Below, piece after piece: positions 37,089 to 42,259 of a stretch of DNA of 42,259 nucleotides (its first letter is position 1; each line of letters begins with the position of its first letter). The notes under the pieces were generated by a model. It searched no databases and had not been told where the DNA came from. It saw nothing but the letters and a program-made list of their open reading frames with translations. Made by a program: the position numbers and the translations under genes. This DNA is from Didymodactylos carnosus (taxonomy: Eukaryota > Rotifera > Eurotatoria > Philodinida > Philodinidae). Location of the stretch: contig CAJNOQ010000735.1 in assembly GCA_905250885.1 (NCBI GenBank), positions 1 through 42,259 of the forward strand, written 5' to 3'.

Positions 37089-37438
37089 TAGAGATGTGCA
37101 CGGTACCATTTTCGTACCCGTACCCGACCCGACCCGAGAACTGTGTATCCATACCCGACCCGTAATCGACTTATACCTAAAAATTTTCTCCTTTATGTTT
37201 TCCAGCTAAAAACTTTTGTTTTTCGGCCGCAGATGTCAAATTATCATTACGTTCTCAAGTAATTCTTTTTTAAACCTTCATGTACATTAGCTAAATTCCT
37301 ATATTTTTTCACTAAAATTTTGTGGATTTTCCACTAGAACCTTTCGGTTTTCGGGTAAATTAAAAACAAATAGAACCCTTACCCATAACTGCTCTACCCG
37401 TACCCAGCCTTCGGATCGAGTCGGGTTGCACATCTCTA
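37089..37438. mobile_element. 350-bp hAT-type MITE with perfect TIR and 8-bp TSD
   Basis: The ends are perfect 12-bp inverted repeats, TAGAGATGTGCA and TGCACATCTCTA. They are flanked by the identical 8-bp direct repeat ATCTCGAC (37081-37088 and 37439-37446). An 8-bp duplication and YAG..TGTGCA termini are hallmarks of hAT elements. The interior has ACCCG/ACCCGACCC-rich segments near both ends (about 37.10-37.17 and 37.36-37.43 kb), partly complementary to each other, and no transposase frame. It is a non-autonomous element that needs a hAT transposase from elsewhere. The perfect duplication suggests a fairly recent insertion, into the coding frame of the unrecognised minus-strand gene. Confidence 0.92.
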
Positions 37439-37833
37439 ATCTCGACAAGATGATGATGCTAATACACATGAGGACAATATGCGTCCAATATGAGAGGTCT
37501 TCAAGCTCTTTGTGACATTTTTTCATGAAGTAGCATCCAATTTACAGAAGGGTTTTAGCGCGTATCTTCTTGTTTTCACGTTAGTTTGCGACCTTCCATA
37601 AATTGAACGCTGCTTTATGAGAAAGTATCGTAAACAGCTCGAAGACGTCTCATTTTCTTCAAAAATGTTTGCTCTGCACGATGAATTTATTTATAACTAT
37701 TTTCTGAATTGAACTCACGGACTTGGTTTTCCGCGATTTTGTTTTCTAGACATCCTGGTTTTAACAGTTAGTGACCAGATTTCAAGTCTTATGCGGACTC
37801 CACACCACAAAGATGCTTCAGAACAATCCAGTG

Positions 37834-37959
37834 TTCACCGGTCGGATCGGTTTGATTTTCAAACTCTTTATTCAAGGGCGGATCCAGGATCTTAACATGG
37901 TACAGCCGGATCGATTCATTTAGACGATTCAAGGGCAGAATTTGAAATAAATGTCAGTC
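37834..37959. repeat. 126-bp direct repeat, copy 1
   Basis: Nearly identical to 39019-39144, with only about eight differences by eye. Both copies start TTCACCGGTCGGATCGG and end near AAATNTCAGTC. The copies are 1185 bp apart in the same orientation. They may be terminal direct repeats of a small element, two copies of a short interspersed repeat, or a local duplication. Confidence 0.85.
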
Positions 37960-38235
37960 TATCTCAGAAAATCTAGATTTTGTTGAAGGATCTTTGTGAG
38001 AATGTAAAGTAATATATACAACTATCTGTTTCAAAATACAAGGCACCCTGCCGTTTTTTGAATAACTCGCGATAGAAAAGAGATAGAGACATACGGTTTT
38101 CACCACTGTGTAGCTGACACGTGCAGAAATTAGAAAAATGTTTTTTTTCGAGCAGGCCACCAGTTGCAGGTGGTGTACCACATCAATCTTTCAAAGAGTA
38201 CCTCCGTACGGAACGAAAAAAAACGTGTTTTTTAA

Positions 38236-38328
38236 TGCGGACTGGGGATTCGAACAACCATACATTAGTCTACAAATACTCTCATGAACGAGAGTTTCAT
38301 CTCTAACGGTCCGAACAGGGTGCGGACT
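38236..38328 (-). pseudogene. tRNA-like sequence with good B box, flanked by 8-bp repeats
   Basis: On the minus strand a strong Pol III B box (GTTCGAATCCCC) lies at 38255-38244. Upstream, CTCTC-GTTCAT-GAGAG forms an anticodon-arm-like hairpin (about 38294-38279). The 77-bp body is flanked by direct TGCGGACT repeats at 38236-38243 and 38321-38328. The acceptor stem and T stem do not pair properly, so it is not a working tRNA. A tRNA-derived SINE remnant is the likeliest explanation. The A box is weak. Confidence 0.35.
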
Positions 38329-39018
38329 TTCCTGAGGCGTGAGTAGTACTAACTCACACTTTTTCAAGTAGGTATTTTAGTGCGACTTTTCGTAGACGAT
38401 AGTAAAAGTACCAATTTTCCATAAAAGATGGATCATCTTTGAAATTTTTTGTCCAGAGTATTTGATGAAAAAATCTTTCTTCCACATCTGTCAACCAAAA
38501 AACACGGTCAAAATGCGAAAAATTTTAGAACGGTTTATGGGTGAGAAAAGCTGGTGACTATTGACCCTGCTAATTTTCTGAACAATGTCAATCAGATCAG
38601 TTCTAGACCTGGTACTACTTTCTTCGGAAAGTTCTCTCGAAATAGTGTACAATATTGAACTCATTATCGTTGAAAAAGTTTTCCGCATTTGTCAGATTGG
38701 AGCATGCAGTTGCACAGAGCTCTGTATGACAGAGCAATATTATGTTCCTGTCAGATCGGAAGCGCTATAGTATGTATTACTAAGAAAAAACACTGGAGTT
38801 CTACAAAATGTCGAATCGAAATGTCCGTCGCTGCCGTCGATAATGAAGCTGGCTAACATGTCTACATAAATGAACAGTTGTATTTTCAATTCAAAGGTAA
38901 AATCGACTCACTACCTCTTAAAGCCAGGGTGTCTGGAAAACCAGAATCGCAGAAAACTAAGACCTGAGTTCAATTCAGAAAATATTTGTAAATAAATTCA
39001 TGGTGTAGAGCAAACATT

Positions 39019-39144
39019 TTCACCGGTCGGATCGGTTTGATTTTCAAACTCTTTACTCAAGGGCGGATCCAGGATCTTAGAATGGTACATCCGCACCGAT
39101 TCATTTAGACGATTCAAGGGCAGAATTTGAAATAAATTTCAGTC
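39019..39144. repeat. 126-bp direct repeat, copy 2
   Basis: The second copy of the repeat at 37834-37959, same orientation. The 1.06 kb between the copies holds the tRNA-like sequence at about 38.24-38.33 kb and no recognisable gene. Confidence 0.85.
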
Positions 39145-39559
39145 CACTTATTCGGTCAAGATTTACTTCTAAACGTTCTCAATATAATCTAGGTTTTCTA
39201 TGTTTCAAAAGACGTACGGATGTTGCTGAGTCGTTCAACAAGTGGAAAATATAGAAATCTCACCAGATGTGTTTGGGACTGACGAGAAATCGCAAAATTT
39301 AGTTTATCGCAGAATATGTGCTAACGTTAGTTAGACAAATAGAAGTTTGCCTGCCTAAGACGTTACACGGAAATCCATGAATGAAGAAATTTACTGAATG
39401 TTGAGTTTTCATTAGTGTTGATGTTTGCGCGTTAGAATACTGAAAGGCGCAATATTTTTTGCGCTCTGTACCCAAAAAGCACACCTGTGGACCTTTATCC
39501 CAAAACAGAACCGACAATGACTGCCACGATCGCCAGTAAGTTGATTGGAATGATGAATC

Positions 39560-39664
39560 TCTCGTTTTGATACCAGTGACGTCAACAATGATAACAAACT
39601 GGATTTGGTAGCGGCCAACGGGACTGATAATACCGTCAGTGTGCTGCTTGGCAAAGGGGATAGA
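39560..39664 (+). pseudogene. single FG-GAP/VCBS repeat fragment
   Basis: Plus-strand translation gives TSDVNNDNKLDLVAANGTDN followed by TVSVLLGKGD. This is one unit of the FG-GAP/VCBS beta-propeller repeat with its Asp-rich calcium loop (DVNNDNKLD). Only one blade is present. A stop lies just upstream in frame, and a MITE-like end starts immediately downstream. It is an isolated fragment of a larger gene. Such genes are abundant in bdelloid rotifers, which is part of the reason for suggesting that group. Confidence 0.65.
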
Positions 39665-39665
39665 A

Positions 39666-40107
39666 TCCCCTACACTCTAAAAAAAAAGTATTTTAAAAAA
39701 CCCAAAAAGGTTTTTTATTCGACAAAAAACGTTTAAATGTTTTGGTTCCATTCGGAAAAAACGAAAAAGTGATTTTTAACTGTTGATAAAACCATTGAGT
39801 TTCTTGCAATACGTTCCATAACCGTTTTCGAGACAAAATAAAAAACCCAAAACGTATTTCTTAAAATAATAAAGCCTTAAAAAGTTTTTCATTTTCCGAA
39901 CGAAACGTAAAAAGATTTTTTAAAAACCATTTCTGAGAATAAATATTAAACCCAAGCCATTTAGTGCTTTCGCGTCTATAGGGTAGGTTTTTTATGTAAA
40001 TGAAAAAACGATTTGAGTTATATAAAATACTATATAGGGTTTTTGAATTATCAAAAGGCTTTTGTCAGTTTTCCAAAAACCATCTAAGAACAAACAGAGT
40101 TAGGGGA
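39666..40107. mobile_element. candidate MITE, CCCCTACACTCT-type ends
   Basis: TCCCCTACACTCT at 39666-39678 is matched, inverted and with one indel, by AGAGTTAGGGGA at 40096-40107. The 440-bp interior is very A/T-rich, with repeated AAAAACCC and GTTTTTC words in both orientations, as expected of an old foldback MITE. No coding frame is present. A target duplication was not identified, so the boundaries are provisional. Confidence 0.4.
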
Positions 40108-40207
40108 CAAGCAGAAATGTTGTTCACACTGAAGACCAGAATGATCCCTTCACAGCTCTTACGGTAACGTTCACACAATACCGAAGCTGTTCAGTTGAAC
40201 ATTATGT

Positions 40208-42161
40208 CTATAGTATAACCTCAGGTATAACCTGAGGTTTTCTCAATGTGAATGTAGGGCTGAGTGGAGTTTTAGTCATCAGATCAAGAAGTGGAGTCGG
40301 CTTTGGTGTTCCCACTAAAGCTGCTGATGTAGTCGTAGACGTTGTAATAAGCGATGAAACGGTCGTAGTTTCATCAGATATGGATTGAGATGACATTGCT
40401 TTTAAACTGAGATCGGATAACGATTGTAACATGCTCGTGGTTACCATCTGAATACTGGATGATGATGAAATTGTCGTAATTGTTGAGGTTGTGAGCGCAT
40501 CACTTTGTTTATTACTGACGGCTTGCCTGAGCTCCTCTTCTGATGTGATTCGATGAATCGTTTCCGGCGCTAGGGGAAGCGACGATAGATCGAATTTATG
40601 AGTTATACCAATCGAACGGTGCCGACCGAATTTCTATTGAAATATAAGTAGTAGAAGGAATTAGTCGTACTGACGAACTCTTGGTACTAAAATCAATAAC
40701 CGAACAGGGAGAAGATGTAAGCTCACAATAATTTATCCTATCAAGTCAACATATTTTTCAATTCTTTTTGTTTCTAGAAATTTGTTTTACAGTTGAGAGA
40801 AAAAGAGAGAAAGCGTATTAGTTTATACCAGTATGATAGGATGTGTTCTTTTGATGCATCACGAAACGAAGGCTAGATGACCATTTCGTTGTATTGTTTT
40901 CTCTCATCCAAATAGCCAGCTTCTTCTCTACATCTTCATTCGATTTCTCAATCGAGCCCTGAGGCTCAGGATGTCTTGGACACCCGTGCACGATCGATAA
41001 TCCCGGCCACATGTGTTTGACTTCATCGACTATCTGATTATCGAATTATCGACCATTATCCGATTGTAATACACACGGTGCCCCAAACGTGCAGAATATA
41101 TCGACGAGATGATATGCGACTTCAGCAGCTCGTTTGCTGGTCATTGGTCGCAGTATCAGGAATTTCGTAAAATGATCCTGGTAATTGAGAATCCATTTGT
41201 GATTCCCATCGGGTTTTGATTGTAGATCAATTAGATCAACCTAAAAATTCCAGTTAGTTAATTCTTTCAGCTGAAGTTTGTACAGTTCGCAGTATTTCAC
41301 GCTCTGGTCAGTCATATAGATTGTACACTTTTTGTATGTTCTTCTGATATCCTTAAATAAAATTCTCCTAATCGAAACGCTGAATGGTTACAATTTATTT
41401 CGTTTTCAGAATTGAATTCTTTTACGGTCTTTTAATCCACAATCATTCATTACTAAAATATATCACCTACTTGTCCACGGCTCAATAAATGATGTGAGCG
41501 TATCGGTTTCGACACTACTTTTGGAAGTGAGATTGAACGTTTTCGCTGACAAGCTTCACAGATAGAAATGTACAGTTCAATAACTTCTTCGGTTATATTT
41601 CCATATTTGAGTTTGATTTCTTGAAGTGTTCTTATTCTCCCGCCGTGTCCAATTCGCTTATGTGCCTGGTCGATGACTTGGAACAGTTCATCCGTTTTCA
41701 CCATAAATGAGATTGTATCGGTAAGGGTTTTTCTTTTTTTGATTAACCTCTCATCATTGCCCACAATATAAAGTTCATATCGCTCCAATAAATTGTAATC
41801 TCGTTTGTCTAAATGGTGTTATAGAATTTAGAATGCTGAACACATAATTTGTCCATTTAAAGGTGCTGACTATCTGAATTGTAAGGCTATATCTCCCTTC
41901 GACAGGGTTTTATGAGCATTTGACACTGACATGACTTCGATATATACTTTTTTATATACAATAAGGTAAGATACATACCTTTTTTATGGGTTGATACCGT
42001 CATTTGTTTCAAACGACTGATGATGTCCACATATTTTGCCGGCGATAGGTGCACGACATTATGTCCTATACTAGAGTCAAGTAAAGCTTGTAGCCGTTTA
42101 TTGAACTCTTCCTCCATTGTCATTCGTTGAGGCAAAAGAAAAAACTCTGCTTCTTCGAGTT
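40208..42161 (-). pseudogene. KRBA2-like integrase-domain gene with premature stop
   Basis: Minus strand, at least four exons: about 42161-41979, 41808-41471, 41240-40829 and 40633-40208. Exon 2 has the H2C2 integrase zinc-binding pattern (HKRIGHGGR ... CEACQRK) after RDYNLLERYEL. Exon 3 has an rve integrase core with the D,D,E set (VDLIDLQSKPDGNHKW; LQSDNGR; HPEPQGSIEKSN). Exon 4 has the conserved SSLPLAPETI and TSEEEL tail, then a Ser/Thr-rich end. This layout matches the KRBA2/SCAND3-like integrase-derived proteins of animals. The core contains an in-frame TAA right after SDNGR (about 41,046), where Glu would be expected. The exon 3/exon 4 phases do not match at the only obvious donor. It is therefore probably broken, or the model is incomplete. 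A candidate acceptor at about 42162 suggests more coding sequence beyond the window. Candidate first ATG is at 42123. Confidence 0.75.
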
Positions 42162-42259
42162 CTATTTATATAACAAGTGATATATTTTCCCACTCACATA
42201 TTTTCCACTAATTACTATTCTTTTTTTCTGTATGGCGGGAAACATCGGCAGTTCGTTAA

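Noticed and set aside
37089..37438. ACCCGACCC-rich segments as interstitial telomeric repeats
   Set aside because: They lie inside a bounded hAT-type element with TIRs and target duplication, and the motif is not a regular tandem array.
39299..39654. Two minus-strand frames near the FG-GAP fragment
   Set aside because: The plus strand carries the recognisable FG-GAP unit; these are antisense shadows or chance frames.

Overview
The window reads as AT-rich genomic DNA from a small invertebrate animal. Two genes are animal developmental or centriole genes: an ephrin and a Polo-like kinase 4. Both are split by canonical GT-AG introns, many only 50-70 bp long. Truncated retrotransposons, a small hAT-type element and an FG-GAP/VCBS repeat fragment lie close by. 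This combination fits a bdelloid rotifer (Adineta/Rotaria-like), but that is an inference; no rRNA or mitochondrial marker is present. No bacterial-type operon, CRISPR array or rRNA was seen.

Left part (1-20.4 kb). The first 5 kb has no recognisable gene apart from a tRNA-like relic near 3.4 kb and a degenerate GTTTT-rich repeat near 4.2-4.45 kb. An ephrin gene runs on the plus strand from 5,075 to 17,429. Its signal-peptide exon is separated from the rest by an 8.4 kb intron, and its C-terminus looks GPI-anchored. The long intron holds palindromes, a GA microsatellite and otherwise unassigned AT-rich DNA.

Middle (20.4-30.7 kb). A complete 18-exon PLK4/SAK gene lies on the minus strand. It has a kinase domain, the cryptic polo-box region and the C-terminal polo box. 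Its first coding exon is only 27 nt and lies 1.7 kb upstream, across an intron filled by a repeat made of CACGCGTG-type palindromes. Beyond it lie the 3' end of a non-LTR retrotransposon (plus strand) and a four-exon, 529-residue cytochrome P450 (minus strand) with several altered signature motifs.

Right part (30.7-42.3 kb). After about 2.8 kb without genes, this part is dominated by mobile-element debris. Two different Ty3/gypsy relics lie head-to-head. An unrecognised, apparently broken gene has a 350-bp hAT-type MITE inserted in its coding frame, with perfect 12-bp inverted ends and a perfect 8-bp target duplication. There are also a 126-bp direct repeat pair, a second tRNA-like relic, an FG-GAP fragment and a second MITE candidate. 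At the right edge is an intron-containing KRBA2-like integrase-domain gene with an in-frame stop in its catalytic core.

The three intact genes do not form a pathway. They are independent host genes in a repeat-rich region. I found no convincing new multi-gene system. The most unusual items are the dyad-rich element in PLK4 intron 1, the mis-motifed P450, the GC-AG terminal intron proposed for the ephrin, and the KRBA2-like gene.
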